Positions 1-7,835 are shown, numbered from the stretch's first letter. The stretch: 13,630 nt of DNA from Pelobacter sp. UBA5610 (GCA_002424645.1 DIKU01000129.1:1448-15077), one strand, 5' to 3'. Translations and numbers: made by a program. Notes: generated by a model not told the origin, from the sequence alone.

Positions 1-77
1 ATTTTATGCAGCTTTTAAATAGATACCCACCCATCAGGCCCGCAAAAAAGTCAGCAGGTTGCCAATCAGCAGGCCCG

Positions 78-1268
78 TCACTTGTCGGTCAACGCAACGA
101 TACCGGGCAGAATCTTCCCTTCAAGGAACTCCAGCGAGGCTCCGCCACCCGTGGAAATATGGGTCATTTTATCCGCCAGGCCGGACTTTTTGGCTGCCGC
201 TGCGGAATCCCCGCCACCGATGATGGAGACAGCCTTTGATTCGGCCAGCACCCGAGCCACGGCGAAGGTCCCCTGGGCAAAGGCGTCGAATTCGAACACC
301 CCCATCGGCCCGTTCCATACCACGGTGCCGGCCTTGCTGAGCACCTCACTGAACCGGGCTATGGTCTTGGGCCCGATATCCAACCCCATCCAGCCAGCGG
401 GGAAATTTTCATTTCCGCAGATTTTATGCTCGGCCTCGGCTTTGAATTCGGCGGCAGCCACGTGGTCCTCGGGTAAGAGCAGCGCAACGCCCTTGGAGGC
501 GGCTTGTGCCATAAGGTCGGCAGCCATACCCAGACGTTCCTCTTCGATCAGGGAGTTACCGAGATCATAACCTTTGGCCTTGAGAAAGGTGTAGGCCATG
601 CCGCCACCGATAATCAGAGAATCGACTTTTCCGAGCAGGCTTTCGATGGCCGGCAGTTTGTCAGATACCTTGGCGCCACCCAATACCGCGACGAATGGAC
701 GCACAGGCTCGGCAATCGCCTCACCCAGATAACGCAATTCCTTTTCGATGAGGAAACCGGCTACCGCTGGCGACAACAGGCGCGCCACGCCTTCGGTGGA
801 AGCATGGGCACGATGCGCGGTGCCAAAGGCGTCATTGACATAGATATCGGCCAGAGCCGCCAGTTGTGCGCAGAACGCGGGATCGTTGTCGGTCTCGCCT
901 TTATGAAAACGGACATTCTCAAGCATCAGCACCGCGCCATCGGTCAAACCGGCGACCAGTTTTTCCACTGCGGGCCCGATGCAATCCGGCGCCATGGTCA
1001 CCTTTTGGGCAAGCAACTTGCCGAGATGTTCGGCGGCCGGGGCCAGGCTGAATTCAGGCTGAGGAACACCTTTGGGACGCCCCAGATGGGAAGCGAGAAT
1101 CAAACGCCCCCCCTGAGCGAGAATATGCTTGATGGTTGGCAACGCGGCAACGATACGCGTATCGTCTGTAATCTGCCCGTTTTTGTCGAGAGGCACATTA
1201 AAATCGACGCGGCAAAAAACACGTTTACCTTTAAAATCAACATCCTTGACGGTCTTTTTGCTGAACAT
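78..1268 (-). CDS. pgk: Phosphoglycerate kinase
   Basis: Cytoplasmic enzyme that transfers phosphate between 1,3-bisphosphoglycerate and ADP in glycolysis/gluconeogenesis. The 396-residue product has the normal family length and shows the PGK landmarks in order: RVDFNVP (20-26), SHLGRPKG (60-67), ENVRFHKGE (117-125), AHRAHAS (151-157), GGAKVSDK (197-204), NGPMGVFE in the nucleotide-binding half (319-326), GGGDSAAA (351-358) and STGGGASLEFLEG near the C-terminus (372-384). The frame is open 81 bases further upstream, but the ATG at 1268 was chosen because a GGGAGG ribosome site lies just before it and the protein then begins MFSKKTV as expected. It follows gap on the same strand with a 98-base gap, so the two probably share a transcript. 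No terminator is visible in the 77 bases after the stop, so the operon may continue off the window; tpiA is the usual next gene, but this is inference. Confidence 0.98.
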   Translation of the reverse strand: MFSKKTVKDVDFKGKRVFCRVDFNVPLDKNGQITDDTRIVAALPTIKHILAQGGRLILASHLGRPKGVPQPEFSLAPAAEHLGKLLAQKVTMAPDCIGPAVEKLVAGLTDGAVLMLENVRFHKGETDNDPAFCAQLAALADIYVNDAFGTAHRAHASTEGVARLLSPAVAGFLIEKELRYLGEAIAEPVRPFVAVLGGAKVSDKLPAIESLLGKVDSLIIGGGMAYTFLKAKGYDLGNSLIEEERLGMAADLMAQAASKGVALLLPEDHVAAAEFKAEAEHKICGNENFPAGWMGLDIGPKTIARFSEVLSKAGTVVWNGPMGVFEFDAFAQGTFAVARVLAESKAVSIIGGGDSAAAAKKSGLADKMTHISTGGGASLEFLEGKILPGIVALTDK

Positions 1269-1366
1269 GAAAACCTCCCGCAGGCAATGATTAAAATGGC
1301 ATGATAACACCGGGCAACAGGCAGGACAGGGGTCGCCACCGTCACCCATAACACTTTAGACCTTTA

Positions 1367-2368
1367 TCAGCATGATGCAACATGGCGGACCAAATCGACC
1401 ACCCGGTTGGAATAGCCCCATTCGTTGTCGTACCAGGCAAGCACTTTGACCATATTGCCACCGAGCACATTGGTGGAAAGTGCGTCGACCACCGACGAAG
1501 CCGGATTACCGTTAAAATCGACGGATACCAACGGTTCCTCGCAATAGGACAGAATCCCTTTCAAGGAGCCTTCTGAAGCGCTTTGCATAGCATTGTTAAC
1601 AGCTTCGATGGTGGTGTTGCGCTCGGTCTCGGCCACCAGGGAGATAAGTGAGACGTTGGGGGTCGGCACCCTCACTGCAATGCCATCCAGCCGCCCTGCC
1701 AGTTCAGGCAGCACCTTGGAAACCGCTCGCGCAGCACCTGTCGTAGTCGGGATCATGGAAAGAGCTGCCGCCCTTGCCCGTCGTAAATCCTTGGCAGGAT
1801 AATCGAGAACCTGCTGCCCGTTGGTATAGGAGTGTACGGTCGTCATCATGCCTTTGACGACCCCGAAGTTCTCCAGCAACACTTTGGCGACTGGCGCAAG
1901 ACAGTTGGTTGTACAGGACGCATTGGAAAGAACCCGATGCGTCTCAGGGTCGTATTTATGGTGGTTTATTCCCATGCAAAGAGTGATGTCTTCGCCGGTC
2001 CCCGGTGCAGTGATAATAACGCGGCTGGCCCCTGCATCGAGATGCTTGGCGGCTTGCGGGCGCTCGGTAAACTTGCCCGTCGCTTCAAGCACGATGTCGA
2101 CACCGAGCTCACGCCAGGGGAGTTTGGCGGGGTCATACTCCTCGCATACTCTTATCAATCGTCCGGCAACCATCAACCCTTTGGCAGTCACCTGGATCGG
2201 AGGCGCAAAAATCCCCCGGACGGAGTCGTACTTCAGCAGATGCGCGAGTACTTCCGCCGGATTGAGGTCATTAATCGCCACAATTTCGACGCCTTCAGCG
2301 GCCCAAGCCGCACGAAAGATGCTGCGTCCGATGCGACCGAAGCCGTTGATTGCCACTTTTACCGCCAT
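1367..2368 (-). CDS. gap: Glyceraldehyde-3-phosphate dehydrogenase, type I
   Basis: Oxidises glyceraldehyde 3-phosphate to 1,3-bisphosphoglycerate with a nicotinamide cofactor, supplying the substrate of the adjacent pgk. The 333-residue protein starts MAVKVAINGFGRIGR, the Rossmann glycine motif, has an acidic Asp about residue 34 after the second strand (consistent with NAD preference), and carries the active-site SNASCTTNC with nucleophile Cys152. The segment DYPAKDLRRARAAALSMIPT replaces the LPHKD wording common in glycolytic GapA; this loop helps set cofactor preference, so dual NAD/NADP use cannot be excluded. The frame also opens at GTG 2374, but the ATG at 2368 gives the family-typical N-terminus and has AGGAG 10 bases and AGGTGG 2 bases upstream. 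A weak -10-like TAGAAT is seen in the AT-rich stretch near 2425-2435, with no convincing -35. Confidence 0.97.
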   Translation of the reverse strand: MAVKVAINGFGRIGRSIFRAAWAAEGVEIVAINDLNPAEVLAHLLKYDSVRGIFAPPIQVTAKGLMVAGRLIRVCEEYDPAKLPWRELGVDIVLEATGKFTERPQAAKHLDAGASRVIITAPGTGEDITLCMGINHHKYDPETHRVLSNASCTTNCLAPVAKVLLENFGVVKGMMTTVHSYTNGQQVLDYPAKDLRRARAAALSMIPTTTGAARAVSKVLPELAGRLDGIAVRVPTPNVSLISLVAETERNTTIEAVNNAMQSASEGSLKGILSYCEEPLVSVDFNGNPASSVVDALSTNVLGGNMVKVLAWYDNEWGYSNRVVDLVRHVASC

Positions 2369-2835
2369 TACCACCTTGCTCCTGAACGAGAAAAAGGCCC
2401 TGAAAAAGACCGGAAAAACACCAGTATTCTAATAAAAACAACAACTTATGAATACAGAAACAAAAATCAACTAAGCGCCTGATGATAGCCAATCCCCCTG
2501 GAATCGTCAACCGCTTTCCCTGCCGGGAACCATTGTGCGGTTGTGCTTTGAGCGCCAATATGGTATTGATTCGTGGTCTTGCTGGCAATCGACGCGGGTC
2601 ATCGTGCCATATGTTTTCCGCGTAACACATAAAGATTGCAGTCTTCTCAAGACATGGGGTTACCCTGTTTTGCACAAAGCGACAAACGGTTTTACAGGAC
2701 ACTTTGCCCCGGATTGCGACAGACTGAATTTAATGCCCTTTGTCGGGGCAATATTCCCGTATCCCGGATGCCAGACTCACTTACGGCATCCTCTCTTTGG
2801 GAATGGCCTGGTAAACTTACAAGGTTCATTTTAAC
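2369..2835. other. Divergent intergenic spacer with hairpins, no gene seen
   Basis: This stretch separates leftward gap from the rightward hydrolase gene. Reading frames of about 100-135 codons cross it on both strands, but they lack ribosome sites, look compositionally random and overlap gap, so I call no gene. The left end (about 2395-2475) is AT-rich and should hold the gap promoter. Two inverted repeats stand out: TTGCCCCG at 2704-2711 with CGGGGCAA at 2744-2751, and GGATGCC at 2766-2772 with GGCATCC at 2785-2791. A small RNA is possible but not shown. Confidence 0.6.
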
Positions 2836-2864
2836 TTGCGAACACGACCGTTTTCCGGTATATA
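2836..2864 (+). promoter_or_regulatory. Predicted sigma-70 promoter of the MBL-fold hydrolase gene
   Basis: TTGCGA at 2836-2841 and TATATA at 2859-2864 are separated by 17 bases. The start of transcription would fall near 2871, inside the palindrome described next. Confidence 0.5.
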
Positions 2865-2881
2865 AACGGCGCCGCGCCGTT
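2865..2881. promoter_or_regulatory. 17-bp palindrome at the predicted transcription start
   Basis: AACGGCGC and GCGCCGTT are perfect inverted arms around a single C, placed directly after the predicted -10 box and 7 bases before the GGGAGG ribosome site. The position fits a repressor operator, but no known operator is recognised and chance cannot be excluded. Confidence 0.4.
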
Positions 2882-2898
2882 AAAAACAGGGAGGTCCC

Positions 2899-3669
2899 GT
2901 GCAAGTCTGTTTACTGGCCAGCGGCAGTAAAGGCAACGCTATTTATGTCGAAACAGCCGAAAGCCGGTTGCTGATCGACGCAGGCCTGTCGGCCCGCGAA
3001 ATCGGCCACCGGCTAAATGTCATTGGAGCTTCACCTGAAAATCTTAACGCGGTCCTGATTACCCACGAACATGGAGATCATTGTCGCGGACTCGGTCCCG
3101 TGGCCCGGCGCTGGAAACTGCCGGTGCATGTGCACCACGCCACACGCGATGCGCTTCCCAAGGTTGGCAAACTGGACCACACGGTTGAATTTGATTCCGG
3201 CGACACGTTCTGCCTGCGGGACATCGAGGTGGAGACCGTTCCCATAACGCATGATGCGGTAGCACCGACCGGATTTATCCTGTCGACATCGGAAGGCAAA
3301 ATCGGCATCGTCACGGACCTTGGCCTTGCCACCAGACTGGTTGCCGAGCGTTTCAAAGGATGTCGCGTGCTGATTCTGGAATCAAATCACGACGAAGATC
3401 TACTCCGGGACGGTCCTTATCCATGGCATCTTAAACAGCGCGTCCGCAGTCGCCACGGGCATTTATCCAATAGTGAATGCGCTGAACTGCTACGCAATCT
3501 TTACTGGGACGGTCTGGAAGCGGTTTTCCTGGCACACCTGAGCGAAACCAACAATACGCCGCAACTGGCAGAAGTCTGCGCGCGCAAGGTGCTTGAAGAG
3601 CAAGGGAACGGCTCAACCCGCTTATTTATCGGCAGCCAGGACAACCCAAGCGCCCGTTTCACCTGGTAG
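2899..3669 (+). CDS. Metallo-beta-lactamase-fold hydrolase, WalJ/YycJ-like
   Basis: A cytoplasmic metal-dependent hydrolase of 256 residues, the normal length for the YycJ/WalJ group. The N-terminus has LLASGSKGNA (5-14) and LLIDAGLSAREI (24-35). The metal motif THEHGDH follows at 55-61 (ligands His56, His58, Asp60, His61), with further likely ligands His118 in THDA, Asp140 in IVTDLG, and His213 in AHLSETNNT. Members are implicated in cell-wall or DNA-end related processes and resemble 5'-exonucleases; the substrate cannot be read from sequence. The start is GTG at 2899, preceded by AGGGAGG at a short 4-base spacing; an earlier ATG would lack a ribosome site. It has its own promoter and is followed by a 235-base leader before purL, so it is probably transcribed separately from the purine genes. 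Confidence 0.9.
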   Translation: MQVCLLASGSKGNAIYVETAESRLLIDAGLSAREIGHRLNVIGASPENLNAVLITHEHGDHCRGLGPVARRWKLPVHVHHATRDALPKVGKLDHTVEFDSGDTFCLRDIEVETVPITHDAVAPTGFILSTSEGKIGIVTDLGLATRLVAERFKGCRVLILESNHDEDLLRDGPYPWHLKQRVRSRHGHLSNSECAELLRNLYWDGLEAVFLAHLSETNNTPQLAEVCARKVLEEQGNGSTRLFIGSQDNPSARFTW

Positions 3670-3757
3670 CACCGCATGGCAGACTTGTAGCCTTACACAC
3701 TTTTATTGCTAGAAGGCCCAAAGGCGAGTACCGCCCTCAATGCTTCGAGCACCCATG

Positions 3758-3793
3758 TTCATGAAATCACATGCGCATATATAACGATATAGT
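3758..3793 (+). promoter_or_regulatory. Possible purL promoter region
   Basis: An AT-rich patch contains TATAAC (3780-3785) with TTCATG (3758-3763) 16 bases upstream, and TATAGT (3788-3793) with a poor -35. The -35 elements are weak. TTCATGA occurs twice as a direct repeat at 3758-3764 and 3795-3801, bracketing the boxes, which may be a regulator site. Confidence 0.3.
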
Positions 3794-3806
3794 ATTCATG
3801 ACAATT

Positions 3807-3881
3807 ACCGGCGGGAGCCGTTGCCTGGCAACCTCCCGTGCGGCACGGCGGCCTGCAAGCCGCCGTATGACGTTTACCGGT
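3807..3881 (+). promoter_or_regulatory. Structured purL leader, three-helix junction
   Basis: In the 5' leader of purL, ACCGG (3807-3811) can pair with CCGGT (3877-3881) to close two internal hairpins. The first is CGGGAG/CTCCCG (3812-3817 with 3833-3838), extended inside by TTGC/GCAA. The second is a perfect 8-bp stem ACGGCGGC/GCCGCCGT (3845-3852 with 3859-3866) around CTGCAA. An alternative, mutually exclusive stem CCGTG/CACGG (3836-3840 with 3844-3848) joins the facing arms of the two hairpins. The architecture is riboswitch-like, but it does not match the ZTP, purine or PRPP aptamers as I remember them. The purL ribosome site lies 12 bases after the closing helix. Confidence 0.45.
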
Positions 3882-3904
3882 TCACCCTTGCCTAGGAGAG
3901 CATA

Positions 3905-6886
3905 ATGGCCTGGAGAGTAGAAGTCGGACTGAAAGAAGGTATTCGGGATGCGCGCGGCGAACGCGTCAAGCGCGAGATCCGGGAACACCTTGGGATCGAA
4001 TTGGACCAGGTAAATACGATCGATGTCTACACCATCGATGCCGACCTGTCCCAACAAGAAGTCGAGGCAGCCGCCATGGGGCCTTTTTCGGATCCGGTCA
4101 TTCAAAATTACGCCATCAACCGCCCATTGGCCGGTCAATTTGATGTCCTTATCGAAGTCGGATTCCGTCCGGGCGTCACCGACAACGTCGGCCGCACCTC
4201 CCGCGAGGCCATCCAGTACATCGTTGGTCACCCGCTGGATGCCAATGAGGGCGTTTACACCTCGGTACAGTACCTTTTGACCGGAAAGATCAATGAAGAC
4301 GCCGCCGAACGGATTGCCGCTGGTTTCCTCGGCAACGGCCTGATTCAGCGCTGGACCATTATTTCAGCTGCGGACTTTGACCGCAAAAACGGCGTGCCGG
4401 TTACGGTACCCAAGGTGATTTCGACCGCCGAACCGAAGGTACGGGAAATTGACCTGAACGTTTCCGACGAGGAGTTGATGCGCATCAGCCGCGAAGGCGT
4501 GCTGGCACTGAACCTGGAGGAAATGAAGGTCATTCAGGCCTTCGCCAGCGATCCGCAAATGCAGGCAGAACGCGCCAAGGTGGGCCTCACCGCCGGCCTG
4601 ACCGACGTGGAACTCGAAGCTTTGGCTCAGACCTGGAGCGAACACTGCAAACATAAGATCTTTTCGGCCAATATCAACTACGACGACGGCAGCGGCCAAA
4701 CCGAAACCATCGATTCGTTGTTCAAGACCTTCATCGTCGGCGTCACCCGCGACGTGCGCGCTGCCAAGGGTGATAAGGATTTCTGCCTGTCGGTATTCAA
4801 GGACAACGCCGGGGTCATTCGCTTCAACGACGACTGGAGCCTGGTATTCAAAGTAGAAACCCACAATTCCCCCAGCGCCCTGGATCCTTACGGCGGAGCG
4901 CTGACCGGGATCGTCGGTGTCAACCGCGATCCGTTCGGAACCGGCATGGGCGCGCGGTTGATTTTCAACACCGACGTATTCTGCTTCGCCTCGCCTTTTT
5001 ACGACGAACCGCTGCCGCCGCGCCTGTTGCATCCGCGCCGGATATTTGAGGGCGTGGTCGAGGGGGTCGAACATGGCGGCAACAAGAGCGGCGTCCCCAC
5101 TGTCAACGGTTCGATCGTGTTCGATGACCGGTTTGCAGGCAAGCCGTTGGTCTATTGCGGCACCGCCGCTCTGATGCCGGCGCAAATCCATGGTCAGCCC
5201 GGACACGTCAAACTGGCCAAGGTCGGCGACCGCATCATGATGATCGGCGGCCGTATCGGCAAGGACGGCATCCACGGCGCAACCTTCTCCTCGGAAGAAC
5301 TGCACGAAGGATCGCCCGCCACGGCGGTGCAGATCGGCGACCCGATCACCCAGAAGCGCATGTTCGACTTTTTGATCATTGCCCGCGATCGCGGCATGTA
5401 CAACTCCATCACCGACAACGGCGCGGGCGGCCTGTCGTCGTCCGTTGGTGAAATGGCCGAAGACACCGGCGGCTTTGAGATGCACCTGGATCGCGCGCCG
5501 CTGAAATACTCCGGTCTGCAACCCTGGGAGATTCTTATCTCCGAGGCCCAGGAACGCATGACCGTGGCGGTTCCCGACGACAAGGTGGAGGAATTCCTCG
5601 CCTTGGCCAGGGAGATGGATGTCGAAGCCACCGACCTGGGGGTTTTCAACGATTCCGGCTATTACCACTGCCTGTACAACGGCAAGACGGTCACCTATCT
5701 GCCGATGGAATTTTTGCACAAGGGCGTACCGCAACTCAAACTGCAGGCCCGCTGGGAAGACCGTGGCTACCAGGAACCGGAGTTCAGCCAACCCCTCGAT
5801 ATGGATGCGACCCTGCGCCATATGCTGGCACGACTGGATATCTGTTCCAAGGAGAGCGTGGTGCGTCGCTACGACCATGAGGTTCAGGCCGGCACGGTAC
5901 TCAAACCTCTGGTCGGCGTTGCCAACGACGGCCCGGCCGATGCCGCCATGGTTCGCCCCCTGCCCGACTCCTTTGAAGGCATTGTCGTCGCCCATGGCAT
6001 CACCCCGAGTTACAGCGACATCGATACCTACCACATGATGGCCTGTGCCATCGATGAAGGTCTGCGCAACTATGTCGCCGTAGGCGGAGACATCGAGCAT
6101 GTCGCCGGCCTCGACAACTTCTGCTGGTGCGATCCGGTACAAAGCGACAGGACCCCGGACGGTGAATACAAAGCCGCTCAGTTGGTTCGCGCCAACAAAG
6201 CCCTGTACGATTACTGTCTGGCTTTTGGAGTTCCGCTGATATCCGGCAAGGACTCCATGAAAAATGACTACCAGATCGGCGACACCAAGATTTCCATTCC
6301 GCCGACGGTGCTGTTCTCGGTCATCGGCAAAACGGACGATATCCGCAAGGGTGTCACCATGGATGCCAAGCGCCCCGGCGATCTGGTTTACCTGCTCGGC
6401 ACCACCCGCAACGAACTCGGCGCCTCCGAATACTACGGCATGCTCGGCTACCTGGGCAAAAACGTGCCCAAGGTCGACGCCGCCACAGCCCTGCAGCGCT
6501 ATCGCAGCGTCAATCAGGCCCAGAAACAGGGGCTTCTGGCCAGCTGCCACGACCTTTCCGATGGTGGCCTCGGCGTCGCCCTGGCGGAGACAGCCTTTGC
6601 AGGCGGTTTTGGCATGCATATTGACTTGAATAACGTCAAATGCGACGAAGTACTGCGCGAAGACGCCGTTTTGTTCTCCGAATCAGCCAGCCGTCTGCTG
6701 GTCACGGTACGTCCTGACAACCAGGAGGCCTTTGAAAAGGTGTTTGCCGGCCAGGACCTCTCTTTGCTCGGCAACGTGACCGAGGACAAGGAATTGCGCA
6801 TCGTCGGTCTCGGCGGTGAAATCCTGGTCCGATCCCATATCGATGATCTCAAAGAGGCGTGGCAGGCGCCGTTAAGGGAGATGTAA
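3905..6886 (+). CDS. purL: Phosphoribosylformylglycinamidine synthase, PurS-like/PurL subunit
   Basis: Synthetase subunit of FGAM synthase, which converts FGAR, ATP and glutamine-derived ammonia to FGAM in purine synthesis. At 993 residues it lies between small PurL (about 600-750) and the fused large form (about 1300). Residues 4-75 and 81-153 look like two PurS-type repeats (VEVGLKEGIRDARG... and VLIEVGFRPGVTDNVG...), each ending in a matching xIQxxxI segment. Then come a linker with SEHCKHK (245-251), KVETHNSPS (316-324) with DPYGGALTGIVGVNRD, GGNKSGVPTVNG (391-402), and a second ATP-fold half ending in SDGGLGVALAE. There is no C-terminal glutaminase; that is the next gene, purQ. The ATG at 3905 follows TAGGAG at 6-base spacing. 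A long open frame on the opposite strand is a codon-bias shadow. Confidence 0.96.
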   Translation: MAWRVEVGLKEGIRDARGERVKREIREHLGIELDQVNTIDVYTIDADLSQQEVEAAAMGPFSDPVIQNYAINRPLAGQFDVLIEVGFRPGVTDNVGRTSREAIQYIVGHPLDANEGVYTSVQYLLTGKINEDAAERIAAGFLGNGLIQRWTIISAADFDRKNGVPVTVPKVISTAEPKVREIDLNVSDEELMRISREGVLALNLEEMKVIQAFASDPQMQAERAKVGLTAGLTDVELEALAQTWSEHCKHKIFSANINYDDGSGQTETIDSLFKTFIVGVTRDVRAAKGDKDFCLSVFKDNAGVIRFNDDWSLVFKVETHNSPSALDPYGGALTGIVGVNRDPFGTGMGARLIFNTDVFCFASPFYDEPLPPRLLHPRRIFEGVVEGVEHGGNKSGVPTVNGSIVFDDRFAGKPLVYCGTAALMPAQIHGQPGHVKLAKVGDRIMMIGGRIGKDGIHGATFSSEELHEGSPATAVQIGDPITQKRMFDFLIIARDRGMYNSITDNGAGGLSSSVGEMAEDTGGFEMHLDRAPLKYSGLQPWEILISEAQERMTVAVPDDKVEEFLALAREMDVEATDLGVFNDSGYYHCLYNGKTVTYLPMEFLHKGVPQLKLQARWEDRGYQEPEFSQPLDMDATLRHMLARLDICSKESVVRRYDHEVQAGTVLKPLVGVANDGPADAAMVRPLPDSFEGIVVAHGITPSYSDIDTYHMMACAIDEGLRNYVAVGGDIEHVAGLDNFCWCDPVQSDRTPDGEYKAAQLVRANKALYDYCLAFGVPLISGKDSMKNDYQIGDTKISIPPTVLFSVIGKTDDIRKGVTMDAKRPGDLVYLLGTTRNELGASEYYGMLGYLGKNVPKVDAATALQRYRSVNQAQKQGLLASCHDLSDGGLGVALAETAFAGGFGMHIDLNNVKCDEVLREDAVLFSESASRLLVTVRPDNQEAFEKVFAGQDLSLLGNVTEDKELRIVGLGGEILVRSHIDDLKEAWQAPLREM

Positions 6887-6889
6887 GCT

Positions 6890-7717
6890 ATGTCCAAACA
6901 AGTACGTGCCATCGTCATCGCCGGAAACGGCACCAACTGCGAACGGGAGACGGCACATGCCATCCGCCTGGGCGGTGCCGAGGTGGTTGATATCGTCCAT
7001 ATTTCCGAACTGCTCAGTGGCCGGGTACTGCTGCAGGATTACCACTTCCTGAATCTGGCCGGCGGCTTCCTTGACGGTGATGACCTTGGCAGCGCCAAAG
7101 CAGGTGCCAACCGGCTGCTGCATGCACCGATCAAGGACAGCGAAGAGCACCTTAGCGAGCACTTGCGCAAATTCATCGCTGACGGCAAACTCATCATGGG
7201 GGTCTGCAACGGATTTCAGTTGATGGTCAAAATGGGGCTGCTTCCGGCACTGGGAGGAGACTTTTCCCAGACCACCACTCTGACCTTCAATGACAACGGC
7301 CGCTTTGAAGATCGCTGGGTCTATCTCAAGGCTGATCCGGCTTCGCCCTGCATCTTCACCCGCGGTATCGAAGGCATGACCCTGCCCGTACGCCACGGTG
7401 AGGGCAAACTGGTGGTCGATAGCGAGGCCACCCTGGCCCGCATCGAGGAAAAACACCTTGGGGTTCTGAAATACAGCCTGTCGGATTACAGCGCGACGAC
7501 CATGGATTACCCCCTCAACCCCAATGGTTCCACGGCGGCCATTGCCGGTCTGTGCGATGAAACAGGCCGCCTGTTCGGTCTTATGCCTCATCCGGAAGCC
7601 TACGTGCACCGGACGCATCATCCCCGTTGGACACGCGAGGATGACCTGCCGGAAGAAGGCATGGGCCTGTGGCTGTACCAGAACGCGGTACGCTTTATTC
7701 GCGACGAACTTCTTTAG
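6890..7717 (+). CDS. purQ: FGAM synthase, glutamine amidotransferase subunit
   Basis: Class I glutaminase that supplies ammonia to PurL. It starts 3 bases after the purL stop with AAGGGAG 9 bases upstream, so the subunits are made from one transcript in step. The nucleophile elbow GVCNGFQ places Cys at residue 106, and the triad is completed by His234 and Glu236 in LMPHPEAYVH. The N-terminal AIVIAGNGTNCERETAHA is the PurQ glycine/NCE motif. At 275 residues it is longer than the usual 220-230 of PurS/PurL/PurQ systems; extra sequence lies in the region 130-215 and in the C-terminal tail after the triad. In that respect it resembles the glutaminase domain of fused large PurL, and it pairs with the unusual PurL beside it. 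Confidence 0.95.
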   Translation: MSKQVRAIVIAGNGTNCERETAHAIRLGGAEVVDIVHISELLSGRVLLQDYHFLNLAGGFLDGDDLGSAKAGANRLLHAPIKDSEEHLSEHLRKFIADGKLIMGVCNGFQLMVKMGLLPALGGDFSQTTTLTFNDNGRFEDRWVYLKADPASPCIFTRGIEGMTLPVRHGEGKLVVDSEATLARIEEKHLGVLKYSLSDYSATTMDYPLNPNGSTAAIAGLCDETGRLFGLMPHPEAYVHRTHHPRWTREDDLPEEGMGLWLYQNAVRFIRDELL

Positions 7718-7726
7718 GTTTCATGT

Positions 7727-7760
7727 AAGAGCCCATTCGATACTTTCCGAATGGGCTCTT
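7727..7760 (+). terminator. 13-bp hairpin after purQ, terminator-like without U-run
   Basis: AAGAGCCCATTCG (7727-7739) pairs perfectly with CGAATGGGCTCTT (7748-7760) around an 8-base loop, 9 bases after the purQ stop. It is not followed by a run of T (CACTGAG comes next), so it could be a weak terminator, a factor-dependent end, or an mRNA-stabilising hairpin. Confidence 0.6.
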
Positions 7761-7835
7761 CACTGAGAAATAACCAGCAGTGCCCCCCTCCGGGGGATCG
7801 GATACAAAAATCTCCTGCCCCTCTTTTCCGGGGTA

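Noticed and set aside
1..77. Possible terminator or start of a further gene after pgk
   Set aside because: A repeated GGGCCTG is seen but no stable hairpin with a U-run and no clear start codon with ribosome site; too short to judge.
504..1304. 266-codon plus-strand frame opposite pgk
   Set aside because: pgk is unambiguous on the other strand; this frame has no domain.
2295..2702. 135-codon minus-strand frame in the gap upstream region
   Set aside because: Overlaps the gap start, lacks a ribosome site and looks random.
3700..3904. Known ZTP, purine, PRPP or c-di-GMP riboswitch upstream of purL
   Set aside because: The conserved cores I remember for these classes are not present; only the overall helix layout is riboswitch-like.
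4364..6619. 751-codon open frame on the minus strand inside purL
   Set aside because: It is the reverse-strand shadow of a GC-rich, strongly codon-biased gene; the plus-strand frame has all PurL motifs, and the minus frame has no recognisable domain or ribosome site.
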